The notes beneath the pieces are model-generated. The model was not told the DNA's origin. It ran no database searches and saw only the letters and a list, made by a program, of their open reading frames with translations. A DNA stretch of 64,000 nt from Reticulitermes speratus (Eukaryota > Arthropoda > Insecta > Blattodea > Rhinotermitidae), in assembly GCA_021186555.1 (NCBI GenBank), contig JAJKFL010000011.1:10564001-10628000 (forward strand). The letters run 5' to 3'. The translations under genes and the position numbers were made by a program. The number at the start of each line of letters is the position of its first letter. Positions within the stretch are counted from its first letter, which is position 1. This document shows positions 23,101-35,541 of this stretch, piece after piece.

Positions 23101-23290
23101 ACAGACCCCACTAGGTCTACGCGGTTAGCAGTAAACACCGTGGCCACCTCCCGTCGACCAGCTGACACACCGACCAACTAACTGAGCCGTCCCGTCACTC
23201 GAACCGCGCCGCGCCGCGCCCTCGCATCCCTAATGAAATCGACGGCGCAAGCGTTGCTTCCACCACCTCTCTCTGTCCGAGTCCAGCAGG
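23101..23290 (-). promoter_or_regulatory. CpG-rich block, candidate TipE-gene promoter
   Basis: Locally GC- and CpG-rich (GCGCCGCGCCGCGCCC on the plus strand) within AT-rich surroundings, 1.4 kb upstream of the TipE start codon. The minus strand has an arthropod initiator match TCAGTT with the A at 23183, and at +28 to +32 CGACG, which fits the DPE consensus RGWYV at four of five positions. No TATA box. A plus-strand CAG|GTAAAA at about 23290 could instead mean an exon on the other strand. Confidence 0.3.
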
Positions 23291-23299
23291 TAAAATGAT

Positions 23300-23869
23300 T
23301 ATCATTGCATTATTGTCAACAAGAAAGTAGGGCACGGCCTAATGATACCCTACAGAATACAGAAGGGACTAAACCCAATACACATACACTAACTTCTTTA
23401 CGACAATATACAACAAAAACTGAGACACGAAAGCATTATTTACGAAGACACGATCGGCGGTGTCAGCTTCTTTAAGTACGGTAATACCGTCATCTGTAAA
23501 CAAAACCAGCTGTTGAATGAGAACCGGCGGCAGATCGAGAGTCCTTTCGCTGTTATCTTCAAGTTCTTGTAGTGTAAATTGTAAACATGCTAACTACTCC
23601 TTAATGTGACAGTTAATCGGGGAACGAAAAATGTTCATTGTGGAAGAGCTAGTGCATCTCACTTTAAGGCGCTGTTTCTACGTTTTGCACTATGCCTTAA
23701 ACCGACCACTAGGGAGCATACGAAAAACCGTCTGTTGAGAAACTGAAACTAAGCTTATTCAGCTGAGTGACGAAAGGTGATTGTGAGGCAAATGAAAATG
23801 GGCAGGTGCAACTGACTGCTTCGTGGTTAAGCCGATGGATATTGACATGACGTCATACATTTTTAGGCG
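23300..23869. other. No recognised feature
   Basis: Nothing recognised. Confidence 0.4.
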
Positions 23870-24310
23870 CGTTCACAAAATTGCGAAAAGCGACTGTTAG
23901 CTTCGTCGTGTCTGTCTGTCTATCTGTGTCCGTCCGTCGTCCGTCTCCGTCCGTCCGCATGGAACAACTCGGCACCCACTGGACGGATTTTCATGAAATT
24001 TTATATTCGAATAATTTTTCGAAATTCTGTCGAGAAAATTCTAGTTACATTAAAATCTGACAATAATAACAGGTACTTCACATAAAGACGTAAGTACATT
24101 TACAATAATATCTCGTTGGATTCTTCTCAGAATTAGAAATGTTGTAGACAAAATTATGGAGAAAATCAAAACACACATTTTATGTTCCATAACATTTTTC
24201 CGAGAATCGTGCCGTTTAGGAGATAACATGGAAAAACATGTTAGAGCCAGACAGGCTACAGATGACAACATAATAATGGCGCATGCGCTTTGCATGCTAG
24301 ATAACTAAGG
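23870..24310 (+). repeat. Dispersed repeat, unclassified (copy 1)
   Basis: Begins GCGTTCACAAAATTGCGAAA, passes through a TCTGTCTGTC/CGTCCGTC-rich tract and CACTGGACGGATTTTCATG, and ends near GCATGCTAGATAACTAAGG. The region at 34455-34815 has the same order with moderate identity. No terminal repeats or coding region recognised. Confidence 0.6.
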
Positions 24311-26080
24311 CTACAGACACAAACGCAGAATATGTAATACGTATTGCCTTTTTACGGCAACAATGGTTACATGAATTGCCTCCGTGTTACGTTACACGTA
24401 CATTGCCTGTCCTGTTATTATTTTAAGTGTCTATTCTATTATAATACGACAAAACATGGCGACTTCACGAGGATAGTTATAATAACATTCTTTCTTATTC
24501 TTATTATAATACTTTAATACGTGAGATAAAAAAACGTGTTCAAATGCGTACATATAATTTATTTCTGTGTTGAATTGTATGATGACAGAGCGAACATTTT
24601 AACAAAAGAAAATCAGCTTTCACTGCATTATGTTTCAGAAGACAGACGAAAGTAAGAAAGCACCCCATTCCTTTTCTCAACTTAGTTTCATACCTATGCG
24701 ATGTGCCACTTCCCTTCGTCGCACAAAACTCCTAACAATACGGCAGGATTATTTTCGCTTATTTCGTCATTCATTCATGAATTCTTGTGTTGTATCATGA
24801 TACTGATTCAAATAAAAGATTTTATTCCGTCATGTGAGATAGAAACACCATGACACCATGAATGCCATGACGAACATCTAGCTACGGTTACCGATGATCC
24901 TTGGTTCGAGACCAGATCAGAGATATGCTCCGCGGGTAAGGAAGTGAATTTACATTTAGATAAATTGCTTAAAAATTTATTAGAACTTCGAGCAAAACAG
25001 ATGCTGCTCTGTGTAAGATATATTGGCGCACTGGATCGTGGCTTAGTGCCCACACTGGGGGTTCGGACCACAAGGATGTTGACACATCGCGAGTAAAGGC
25101 CCTGTTGTTGCTTTTATGGCAGTATGGTCGAGAAGCGGGATTCGGCGTGACCTTAGCCAAGGGTTAGTGACCTCACTGTCACTCTGATCCCCTGCAAACA
25201 AAGATATATTCTACAACTTTCGGCCACAGCAGTAAATTTAGAGCACATCTGTTTTAGGAGTTAACAAAGCAAGTGGCCCTGAAGTTAGGCCAAGTTGGGT
25301 TTGCGTAGGCAATTGTTTGCGGGCCGTCGTACGCGCCAGGCTAGTTACACGACAGACTGTGTCGTTAGTAATGTGACGGTACTGATAAGATGTTCCAGTG
25401 CCTACATAATCAAATTCAGGTGCAGAACTGTGTTATTAAGATATCCGAGTGTCTCTCGTGCTACTGTTTGAATAAATTTGTCGGTATCCTGCAGCCGTGT
25501 GTCTCTGTGCTTAGGACACGTAATGTTCCCTGAGAGAATGCTGAGGCATTCGGTCAGCTTAGTGTTGTGGTGGAATTTGGACGGTCACACTACTAACCCG
25601 GCAAACACCTGAAGAAGATCTGAGGAGAAACACGGAATTCCAACCACGTTAGCCGGTACACCGGTTGAGATTCGAACAGGTGATTATCCGAGTCCAAGTG
25701 CAGAGAATTGACACTAGGCTTACACCAACAACATCGGTGACTGTTTTCATGTCAGTCAATGTAATTAAATAACTCATAAGTGTAAGAAACAGGCCTTTAG
25801 AACATCTGACTTACTGTAAATGACGTAATTATGATTATTCATATGAAGGCAAAGCTTCCTTCATTCATTCACTCATTCACCCAAATACTCGATAAGGCAG
25901 TTCTAAAATCGATTCGTCAATAAGTTCTTTAAAGACGCTGTTTCACCAGCAGACGGCATCTTTGAATGAGATATTCATAATCACGAGTAATGAATAGACT
26001 AGCATCTGAAAGAGGGCTCTGAATTACTAACACCGCATTAAAACTGGTCTGTTGGGAACGGAAAGACTAAATTAAATAGC
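24311..26080. other. Mostly unassigned; a few B-box-like matches
   Basis: B-box-like GGTTCGAGACC at about 24902 and antisense GAGATTCGAACAGG at about 25668 may be SINE relics. No tails or duplications recognised. No coding support. Confidence 0.35.
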
Positions 26081-26089
26081 AGTGTATAA

Positions 26090-26160
26090 GCCATCGTCGA
26101 GATTCGAACCTCGTATAAAGAAACACAGAGACCTCGTCAATGAGGTAATCTTTTAAGTAA
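26090..26160 (-). mobile_element. Possible tRNA-like SINE head relic
   Basis: Minus strand has CGAGGTTCGAATCTCG, a perfect T-arm-like stem and loop with B box, but the rest of a tRNA is not recognisable. Confidence 0.3.
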
Positions 26161-26192
26161 TTCATGTAGGGATCAAATCGACAGGCAATATA

Positions 26193-27525
26193 CGAGGGCT
26201 GTCCAAAAAGTATCCGACTATATTTTTTCCCGCGGTAAGTAGTGGCGAAAGGGTGGGGAAACTGAGCGTAGTGGTAGAAGGGACTTTCATGCGCATGCGT
26301 GATTTTTTGCTGCCTCGCAACACCGCCGGATGCGTCTGTCGCTGCCAGATAGCGAAGTGGTGTAACACGTGTTCGTCGCATTCTCGTTTCGCTCAAGATG
26401 ACAGAATGTTTGGAGCAGCGATACTGCATCAAGTTTTGTCAGAAACTTGGGGATACCCAAGCGGAAACAATCCGCAAAATTCAGCAGGCTTTCGGTGATG
26501 ATACAATGGGGGTCACTCAAATTAAAGAGTGGTTCAACCGCTTTAAAGATGGCCGCATGTCGGCTGACAGTGACCAGCATTCCGGGAGACCGTCAACGAG
26601 CCGAAATGCTGATGTCATTGACAAAGTGCGGACATTGATCATGGAGGACCGTCGTTTGACCGTCCGGGAAATTGCTGATGAGGTTGGGATCAGCAGAGGT
26701 TCCGCAAACACGATTTTAACTGAGGATGTGGGCATGCGAAGAGTGGCGGCAAAATTTGTGCCCAAGCTGCTTTCGCCGGAGCAGCAACAACTCCGCCTTG
26801 AGGTCGCGCAGGACATGCTGGAGTGCGCCAACAGGGATCCTGAGTTCCTGAAGACTGTGATCACTGGTGACGAGTCGTGGGTGTACGGATATGACCCGGA
26901 AACCAAGGTCCAGTCGTCACAATGGAAGCATCCAACATCCCCGAGGCCCAAAAAAGCACGACACGTTCGGAGCAATGTGAAGGTGATACTGACGTGTTTT
27001 CTTCGATTACCGGGGTGTTGTGCATCATGAGTACGCACCACTAGGCCAAACTGTTAATAAGGAGTACTACCAAGAAGTCCTCCGTCATCTTCGTGATGCA
27101 GTTCGGCACAAGAGACCGGAGCTGTGGGACGCACGCAACTGGCAGCTGCATCATGACAATGCCCCAGCTCATTCATCACACCTGATCCAGGGTTTCCTGG
27201 CTAAGCACGGCATTCCGCAGGTTCGCCAGGCTCCCTACTCTCCTGACATGGCTCCTTGTGATTTCTGGCTGTTCCCGAGATTGAAGACACCGCTAAAAGG
27301 CTCCCGTTTTGACAGCCGCGAGGACATCATACAGAACACGACGGCGCAGCTGCACACCATTCCAAAACAAGCCTTCCAGAATTGCTTCCAGCGATGGAAG
27401 GACCGCTGGGCTAAGTGTGTGGAGTCACAAGGGGCCTACTTTGAAGGGGATTAGGTATTGTAACCACCCAGATACAGAACTTTTTTTTCCCGGCCCAAGG
27501 TCGGATACTTTTTGGACAGACCTCG
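26193..27525 (+). mobile_element. mariner transposon, near complete
   Basis: 1333 bp bounded by TA on both sides (26191-26192 and 27526-27527). The terminal inverted repeats begin CGAGGGCTGTCCAAAAAG on the left and CGAGGTCTGTCCAAAAAG on the right (complement), agreeing at 25 of the first 26 positions. It contains one transposase gene, described separately. The high TIR identity and single coding lesion suggest a fairly young insertion. Confidence 0.95.
26398..27454 (+). pseudogene. mariner transposase, one frameshift
   Basis: Reads as a mariner (D,D34D) cut-and-paste transposase of about 350 residues if the two frames are taken together, the usual family length. First frame 26398 to about 26998: N-terminal helix-turn-helix DNA-binding region (FKDGRMS..HSGRPSTS), second HTH (LTVREIADEVGISRGSANTIL), then TGDESWVYGYD with the first catalytic Asp. 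Second frame from about 27002 to 27454: LHHDNAPAH (second Asp) and YSPDMAPCDFW, where the third Asp lies after 34 intervening residues. The break is a one-base change of length within 26994-27001, just before the conserved FDYRGVVHHE region, so no full protein is made from this copy. All three catalytic Asp are preserved. Confidence 0.93.
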
Positions 27526-27527
27526 TA

Positions 27528-30500
27528 AACATGTACCGGACAGCAAATATGAGAGGTTTACCGGGCGTTGGAAACAGCATAAAGCGATCGTTATAAATCA
27601 CGATAGGATTATTTATAACAAAAGATAGTCATGAATGAAAATCACAGGAGATTATATTCGTTATGTAGATGACATGTAAACGGCTGCTGATTGATTCAGG
27701 AAAGGGCCGACACATCTGGAGCAGGAGCATAGAGGAGTGCAATGTGGCACGCAGTGCCTGGGATTCCCAAATTTCCACCGAATGTTTCTTCCACGAGTAG
27801 GTTGGTGCATGCATGTTTTACAACATTAACGACGCCTTTTTGTTATATTTTAGCGTGTTCTGACGTTGTTCATGACAGATAAAATTCGGTTCACCACCTA
27901 GGAACGCCTCTTCGCGAGCGCGTGGGTTCACGACAAAGGGCGAAGTGACCAAACGTTCGAGTGTGACGCAACAATAAGGCAATTCCGACTAAACTGTAGA
28001 AAATAAAAGTTCCTAGTTCTTTCTGTGTTAGATGTGAAACGAACTGGAAGACGACAGAAATATGCAAATGCCAGCGTTCTTTCGGAAGAATCAGTTGGAG
28101 CTCGCATGAAATCGCCGAAGAAAGGATCTGCACAATTGCAGATTCCACGAAGTTCCAACTTCTTGGAAGTAATGTGGATATTGTTTAGGCCTGACGTAAG
28201 CATTTCTCGCACTGAGACATACCGTGCATCAATTTGCGAACATAACGTTGCACTGGACAGATAACGCAGTGAAATAGCCGCCGCACGTCAACATTATGTT
28301 GATAAATGTTGGCCTATGCGCACGATAGACTTCTGTTATCACCACAAGTCTCATGAAACGTCTTTGAATTTGATACTTTACAGACTGTTTCTCTTCTAGA
28401 ATTTCAGATCTGATGCCTACACACGAGCACTAACATCCGCTTATTTCTGTGGTCCTCCACTTCGTTTCACATCCAAACAGAAGCAGTTTCTTTTCTGCAG
28501 ATTGGTCGAACCTGCTGGATTAAAACGCAAGAGAAACTTCGCCCTTATTTTGTCACATGTTTGGCCAATTTGTACTCTCTCGTCGTTCGTGAATGGGCTT
28601 TTTAATCTGTCCACAACTATGTCAACACACGCTCGAAAGTAACAGAAGTTCGCTATGATTGTCGTTAAAATACGCCAGCAGTAGCAGTCATGAAAAGGGA
28701 AATCCCACTAAAAACTGGGAATCACATACACGCGTGTCACGTGACACCCCTGTCTGCCGCCGCTTCACACACCTCGCCCTGGCTCCTCATAACAACCAGA
28801 GGCTGCAAACGTGCCGTCATCATAACGAATCCCCTCTCGTGGGACTTTCATTCATGATGAATGTTTCATTGTAAACCTTCTGCTCCCAACTTATGGCCAT
28901 CCCTGTACTCTCTTGCCAAACTTACTGTGTAGCGTACATTTCCCCTTGTTAAAACACTCTTGGTCGCCTGTCCACGGTCGTAAAGCAGACAGCAGTCGCT
29001 TAATTGCTTTAGTCACATATTCCCACATTATGATTTCAGACATGAGCAGCAGCAATCTAATGACGCAAATGTAATCACAAGGTTCAAATAAACATGCAAA
29101 GTTATTGCAATATCGGCTGCCTGTTACTTGCAATAAAACACAGGAAGCATCACTCGAAATGTAATGACGTCACGATAACGAGATGGAATCCTAAATGAGA
29201 GTGTAGCCGAGATATTGTTGTGTGATATAGATCCAGCCTCGTCCTAGTTATAACTAACTGCGATTGTCATTGGTGTGGCGAAGTCCAGTGGCATTATTCA
29301 GCACAAGTCTACATGTACACGTTACATGTGAGTTGCGGTACCGGTAACGTTGGCAACATCTACACCCATGCAGGATGTCGGCAGTGAACGCGATGCCATA
29401 TTCCTCTTCCCAGACATCACATAATTCTCTAAGCACGAGTCGTGGAAGATGACGAGAAGAAGAAGAAGAAAAAAACACTGAATTTATTACGGAGGGAAAC
29501 AAAAGAATTCACTGCTGTGGAAGACCTCAGAAGTGCCCATTCGTCCTTCAGGTGAAGGTAGGTGTCGGACATGGTAGAGCGTTAGGAAGTGACGTGGGTA
29601 CGTTAATGGGAACTGGAGTGTTTGAGTATGCCGCAGAGGAAAGAAGTCGAACATTTTGGTTGAGTTTTTATCTTTTGAGGTTAGCATCAAGATAAAATTT
29701 AGTAGCGTTGGTAAGGCAGCCTTTCGAAGAGAAATTTCAGGTTATTGTGGAGAGGACTGCACAAGAAGTACGCTATACAACGCAGAATTTGAGCACCAAC
29801 TCAGTATTTACCCTAGGAAACAGAGGAACTATAGAAAACATTGACTGACTTGCCGATCGTCGTACTTTCCCCGCAAGACACAGAAACAGAGAGAAAGAGA
29901 GAGAGGAGAGAGAGGTAACAAAAATACCGTAGAAGAGAAGAACAAATGGAGGGACAAGGCAGAAGTAAGAAGATAATTTATTGGGGCGGGAGAAAATATG
30001 TCATATTTTTAGCGTGTTTCCTGATTTCGTCCGCTCTTTCTTCTGAGACACATCAATGAGAATAAAATCGTTTGACTTGTAAGGGTAGTGACGAAACAAG
30101 GGTAGCGGAATTTGGTTTACTGGTAAATAACGAAGTGTAAATTTAAAAAAAAAATTGGGTTTTAAAGTAATGGGTTTAATCTTGATAAATTTAAGTCGGG
30201 ACGACTGCTTGAGAAGATGCAGTAGCAACGTGAAATTAGAAGCCATCTCAGAATGCACTTGAAGACAGCGGAAAACCAAACAAAACTGTGTCGAGATGGC
30301 AGGATCTTCGCCGCAACTCCTAATTCAAGACCATAATAACTGTGAGCCTTAATGGCAGAGGACATACAGCATCGCCTTGGGGCCCCACGTAATAATATCT
30401 ACCAAATAACACTGCAAATATTCCTGTTTTGAAACTAAAAAAAACTTGCAGCCACACAGCAAAGGAATGTGAATTTGTTCTCCAACATATTGCAGGAATT

Positions 30501-30580
30501 TTTGCAAACAAATGCGGATATAGATCTCCGATTTTCTAAAGACACCGAGAGCATCGTAACGGTCGGCAAGCAAAACAAAG
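27528..30580. other. No recognised feature apart from a GA-rich tract
   Basis: A purine run (GAGAGAAAGAGAGAGAGG type) at about 29881-29912. Many overlapping frames of 60-116 codons on both strands, none with a domain I recognise. This is the longest stretch in the window where I see no repeat family. Confidence 0.4.
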
Positions 30581-30584
30581 CATG

Positions 30585-31425
30585 GTAAATCCGGGCGCCT
30601 TATCCGACACCTTAAATCTCGTAAAGCTGCTGGGCTCGATGGTATCAAAATATTTTCAGCACTTAAATTCATATCCACATTTCTCAACATGCCTGTCACA
30701 AGTACTTACCAAATATGTAGTAACTTGCCAAAAGTATCATGCTACCAAAACCGGACAATAATCCTTCTCCCCCCCCCCTCCCCGCTCAGTTACAGGCCTG
30801 TCATTTTATTCGACTTTTCTGTCCAGCGTTTGAAAAAAATAGAAAGATTAATTTCAAATTAATGGGATTAAACCTCATCAGAGAAGCGCAACACGGCCTC
30901 AACAAAAGTCGTTCCACATTACACACACTGCTGCGACTGACGGCATCAGTAACAACAAAGCAATACTCAAAACTTAACAAGGTAAAAACTTCAGCACAAT
31001 TTATACACAAATAGTACACAGTATTCTCAATAACAGAAACGTCACAAGAGTTTACTCGAAAGTCCGAATCTAGCAGACCTCCCTTCCTCTGAGGAACAGC
31101 CACTGTAACCTGATAAATCCCAAATTATACAATATTTTTATAAATAACATACCAACCATAAAAATTACAATAATGTGACCGTTTCACTGTACGTTCGGGA
31201 CATGAAACTAACGGTTCCTTCAGACAGCTTAGAACTTGCTAAAAGAAAGTTAAAGAATGTCACAAAAATGCTGGAACCTTGGTCCGAAAACGGACAAATC
31301 AGACCAACGTCAACAAATGTCGAAACATATTATCTTCCAAACGGCGGAGTCACTACAGCTCTTCTGGACGGCATGACCTCCTTTAATTTATCATTTAAAA
31401 ATCAGTTCAATGATAACTCATAAAT
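30585..31425 (+). pseudogene. jockey-like LINE reverse transcriptase fragment
   Basis: Translating across frames gives LKSRKAAGLDGI (finger motif RT1/2 of non-LTR elements) at about 30614, then YRPVILF at about 30795 (the YRPISLL-type motif), a degenerate fish-hook region with TLLRLTA, and at 31175-31423 a palm-like stretch TVSLYVRDMKLTV where YADD is expected, followed by LEPWSENGQIRPTSTN. At least four frameshifts and the damaged catalytic motif show it is dead. 5' and 3' ends are missing. Confidence 0.65.
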
Positions 31426-31498
31426 AAGACAATTACGCCTGAACGTTTTGCTACACGTATATCTCATATCTCGTTATTTGATAAGAAAATGGCAATAG

Positions 31499-32074
31499 CA
31501 TGCCTTCTGACGTTTTTAATATGACCCACGACCCTACCATGCAAATGGCAATAGTCAGTGATATTTACTATAAATTAACTAATACTAATGCCTTTTCTTG
31601 AACACTACATAACATTGCCACTTATTAAGAAAATATTAAATGTTTAACGTTACTTGTCAAATCCAATATTTTTGACACAATATTAAATACATAAAACATG
31701 CAAGAAGCAAATCTTTATTTAAATAACGCATACATCCGCTGGTTAGACAAATCATTTGCTTCTAGATAACAACTTGTGAAATACTGAACATGTGGAACGT
31801 TACGTAAAATTAACAGAATAATAATGTCAAAAATTTAGTGACTGAAAAATGTAATACATGTATTATTTAGTTTAAATAAAGCTTATTACATTACGAACAT
31901 TGAAGTTAATGCAAAAATTAAAATGGAAAACTTTGTAATGTGCTGGACATATGGACACTTCGGATAAAATTTGAACAAAAACTTCTTGCAGTACTCCATA
32001 AAACCCTCTCGCGACCCTATGTCAGATCCCCCGCGACCCTGACTTGGGTCGCGACCTCAGGTTGGGAATCACTG
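31499..32074 (-). mobile_element. Degraded hAT-type non-autonomous element
   Basis: The right end (complement CAGTGATTCCCAACCTGAGG, then TCGCGACCC) is a classic hAT-like terminus. The left end is decayed but keeps TTTTTAATATGACCCACGAC. The interior is AT-rich and non-coding. No 8-bp duplication is recognisable, so the left boundary is approximate. Confidence 0.5.
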
Positions 32075-32159
32075 TTTTAAGGCAAAGTGCCATAACTCGG
32101 AACAACTAATTCCTATGTAAAAATGATTATAGGGTTTTCTAATGACTAAAATCAGATGG

Positions 32160-32400
32160 CAGCAGTCGTTCTGTTTTCAGATGGCTGGCCAATCATTAGA
32201 AGGCACTCCGGAGGATCCTCTTGAAGGGAAATTCCACAACACAAGATCAGTAGGAAAACCAAGAACAAGATGGGAGGACGTCGTCCAGAGGGATGCATAG
32301 AGGTCGTAGGAATACGAGGATGGAGGATACGAGGTGGGGATAGAGAAGAATGGAGGCGCCTTTTGAGGGAGGCCAGGCCCCAGAAGGGGCTGTAGCGCCA
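32160..32400 (+). pseudogene. LINE ORF2 C-terminal fragment (family 3)
   Basis: Across frames reads [33 protein letters not shown] and ends REARPQKGL before a stop. This is the C-terminal end common to insect non-LTR retrotransposons (normally GRPRxRWxDDV...DRxEWRRL). One frameshift near 32300. Longer minus-strand frames here are shadows. Confidence 0.65.
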
Positions 32401-33639
32401 CACATGGATGGAAGGGCCACATCGAGAGGCCCATATGGAAAGCTCAAAGACTGCCAAGAAAATGGACCAAGACTGTGAAAATGAAATTAAGTTTTAACAT
32501 CTGTACAGTCTCATCCCCTTCCGGATGACGTTTATCCAAATTATATAAAAATTTAAATTTCTACCTCACAGAGAACGGAGACTTTAACCATTATAAAGAA
32601 CAATCGGTTAATGTTGTGTAGGTAAATAACAGGTGCAGAGCTTCTTAGTGTTACAGCAGGTGGTACAGCCAATCGCCACTAGATTACGTACTGAAATACT
32701 GTGCGAGTTAACAGTGACATTTTATAACTCTCAGCACCTTAACGTAAAGCGAAGATATTGTGAAGACGCAATATCGCGTGTCTTCATTCATTCACAGTCC
32801 TGTCTGTTTCCATCACGAATTCTAAAAGCGCACTTTCTCACTATGTTGGAACTTCCAAAAACAAAAAAAATACATCCGCTTCTTTTCAACTGCAGTACGG
32901 AGCAAATTATTTGCTTCTGTCAAAGCCAGGCATCTTCTGTCGCCACTCCCACAGACGTACTGGCTTACGCTATTCAACCTAGAGCATATAGGATCAGGAA
33001 AATATTGGGCGAGCAGTGCGCTGTTTGAACTCAAGGGGGGATTGAAAACGAGCCTAAATGAACGGGTAGGGATTAAGGGTGATAGTGAAGACAACTTTGT
33101 ACCGGGATGTGCGCCGTGTAGTTTGGTAAGTTGGTACCAGCACTATAAATTAAACCGCTGCCTCAGAATAAAGAATGACACCCTGAAGAAAGTACCACGT
33201 TCATCAAAAACTTTTAGATATCTAGCGGACTGCACGGAGTTCCAGATATCACAAGGAAGCTAGTGTCTTTGGCTTCAAATGTACTATGAACTTGCAGGCA
33301 CGTTTATGGCTACTTACTTTAAAAAATTTAAATTCGTATACAAAATTGTGCTATCATGACTGTCCTGAAGAGAAACAGTACAGGCGTAGCAGTGTTGTGT
33401 GTGAAACGCCCCCGCCCCCACCCCCGGGTAAGACCGCCATTTGCTGTTATTCTTTTACTAGTGCTGCCATCGGCCGGGCTTGGAGCCTGCGACATGTGCA
33501 TTAGTGTAGTGACGTCATACACGGACAGTGGATGTGCTTCTGCGAAGGAACAAATTTTGCGCAACAAAAACTTTTTTATGCCTCTCTGTAAGGTATGTAC
33601 ATCGTACTGTTCAGATTGTCATTTAGAACGTAATTAAAG
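32401..33639. other. No recognised feature
   Basis: A 131-codon plus-strand frame at 32633-33028 is the longest but has no recognised domain. Treated as chance. Confidence 0.35.
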
Positions 33640-34097
33640 TAACTAACAACTAACTAACTAATAACTCCATGGAGCAGAGTCCTTCTTGAGAAGCTAACAG
33701 GTCCTCAGCTAGTCAAGAAATTCCCCGCGTTTTATGGAACCCGAAGGTTCATTACCGCATTCACAACAGCCCGCCACCTGTCCCTATCCTGAGCCATATC
33801 AATCCAGTCCAGCACCCCCATCCCACTTCTTGAAGATCCATTTTAATATTATCCTCCCATCTACGCCTGGGTCTTCCAAGTGGTCTCCTTCCCTCAGGTC
33901 TCCCCACCAAAACCCTGTATGCACCTCTCCCCTCACCCATACGTGCTACATGCCCCGCCCACCTCATTCTTCTCGATTTGATCACCCGAATGATATTTGG
34001 TGATGAGTACAGATCATTAAGTTCCTCGTTATGTAGTCTTCTCCACTCCCCTGTTACCCCGTCCCTCTCAGGCCCAAATATCCTCCTCAAATTAAAG
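33640..34097 (-). pseudogene. LINE 3' end with intact ORF2 C-terminus (family 1)
   Basis: On the minus strand a 109-codon frame (34090-33761) runs through [40 protein letters not shown] and [19 protein letters not shown], typical of the post-reverse-transcriptase end of insect non-LTR retrotransposon ORF2. It is followed by the 3' untranslated tail (complement of TCCTTCTTGAGAAGC) and TTAGTTAGTTAGT repeats. It is 5'-truncated by target-primed reverse transcription but well preserved. Related tails are at 5489, 10583, 13993 and 39295. Confidence 0.85.
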
Positions 34098-34454
34098 TAA
34101 CATGTGCCATAATTATGGAGTAAAGACCAGACAATGAGTTAAAACGTGTAGTGGTCAAATTTATATCGTTGCATTTATTCATTGTATTCTCTTAACTATT
34201 TTCGATTTCTTAACAGAAAATATAGGGGTCCGTTTTATCCAGGGCCTGGGTAAAATTACCATTTTGTAAGGTTTCAGAAAATTTCAAATTCCAGATGAAC
34301 AAAATTTTTGAAGAACGTACTAAAATCTGTACCACCTTCCTTAATAATTCCCGCAACTACTGCTGTTTAGTTTATGTAATTAAAAGCAACCGAACGTCAG
34401 TTACATGACGATTTACGTAAGGGAGCCGTTTGACACACATTCCCCTATTTACAC

Positions 34455-34815
34455 TTCGTGCAGAGCTGTGCTGTGTGTAAGTGCGTTCGGACGGCAATTG
34501 CGAAAAAGCACTGTTAACTTCGCAATATCTGCCTGTCTACACGCAACAACGCGGCTCCCACTACACGGGTTTTCGTGAAATTTTAAATTGCGAAATCTAC
34601 TAAAATATCTTGAGAAAACAAAATTTTGGTTAAAATCAGATAAAAATAAGGCACGTTTACATAAAGGCCTGCGTACATTTGGGATAAAATCTCGCTGTTT
34701 ACGAGATAAGTACAGAATTATGACACAGCCAGAGAGGTCAATATAGGGTAGACGATCTAAATATAACATGGGGCTACATGGATGCGATTTGCCTGCCGGA
34801 TAATTGGCGGAATAC
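34455..34815 (+). repeat. Dispersed repeat, unclassified (copy 2)
   Basis: Shares order with 23870-24310: GTGCGTTCGGACGGCAATTG, CTGCCTGTCTAC, CACTACACGGGTTTTCGTG, ACATAAAGGCCTGCGTACAT and a final ATGCGATTTGCCTGCCGG. Divergent and non-coding. Confidence 0.55.
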
Positions 34816-35258
34816 AAACATGAAATAATAATACTCCATATTCATTGATTCTGATTACGGCGCCACATAATGCGAGTTGTTGTGCTGTGACGTAAAAAGC
34901 AATGCCGTGTCTTCCGGACTTCCACGTCACTGTCCTATGCGGTCACTGATTATCTTCGGCCGACTTGTACACTGCGTAATAAAGAAAAGCGCACACGTGT
35001 AATCACGTGACTTAATATGTTTTCTTAACGGGGTAGATGAAGTGTGGTTTATATTAGTTTTTGAATATACCAACAAATAACGTGTGAAATACTGTTTGAA
35101 AATAAAAAATTACAAAACATTTCGACAAGGTGAATTTTCCAGTTGATGACTGTAAATTTGACATAGGGTATACACGTATATAAAATTATCATACATATAT
35201 ACATAATTTATTCATAGAAATACAATAAGAAATCTTAATAATAATAATAAAAGTTATA
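34816..35258. other. No recognised feature
   Basis: AT-rich flank of the hairpin element. Confidence 0.4.
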
Positions 35259-35324
35259 TAAAATCGTTTTCCGACAAATGTACACTCTTTATTATCTGTT
35301 ATTTAATACAGTTTATATTAAAAA

Positions 35325-35374
35325 TAGTCCAACATGTTTCGAACTATGTCACAGTTCATATTCAGGGACTCTAA
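35325..35374 (-). ncRNA. Hammerhead-type motif, one core change
   Basis: Minus strand AGTCC, CTGAATA (G to T at an invariant position), perfect stem II GAACT/AGTTC, GAAACATGTT, GGACT. Stem I is a 5-bp perfect match. Confidence 0.55.
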
Positions 35375-35494
35375 TATTTATTACACCAGCTACCTACGTA
35401 TGGTACTCATTAAAATATATAAGTTACATATTATAAGTTATACTTATATATTTTAATGAGTACCATACGTAGATAGCTGGTGTAATAAATAATT

Positions 35495-35541
35495 GAGTCC
35501 CTGAAGATGAACTGTAACATACTTCGAAACATGTTGGACTA
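35495..35541 (+). ncRNA. Hammerhead-type ribozyme motif, intact core
   Basis: GAGTCC, CTGAAGA (35500-35507 region), GAACT...ACTTC stem II with one mismatch, GAAACATGTT, GGACT. AGTCC/GGACT gives a 5-bp stem I. Cleavage would fall after T35535. Confidence 0.75.

Noticed and set aside
25935-25975. GTTTCACCAGCAGACGGCATCTTTG as a minus-strand hammerhead motif
   Set aside because: The core reads CAAAGA, and flanks do not pair; at most a very old relic.
32633-33028. 131-codon open frame as a host gene
   Set aside because: No recognised domain, no splice or start support, and it sits in AT-rich sequence between transposon remnants.
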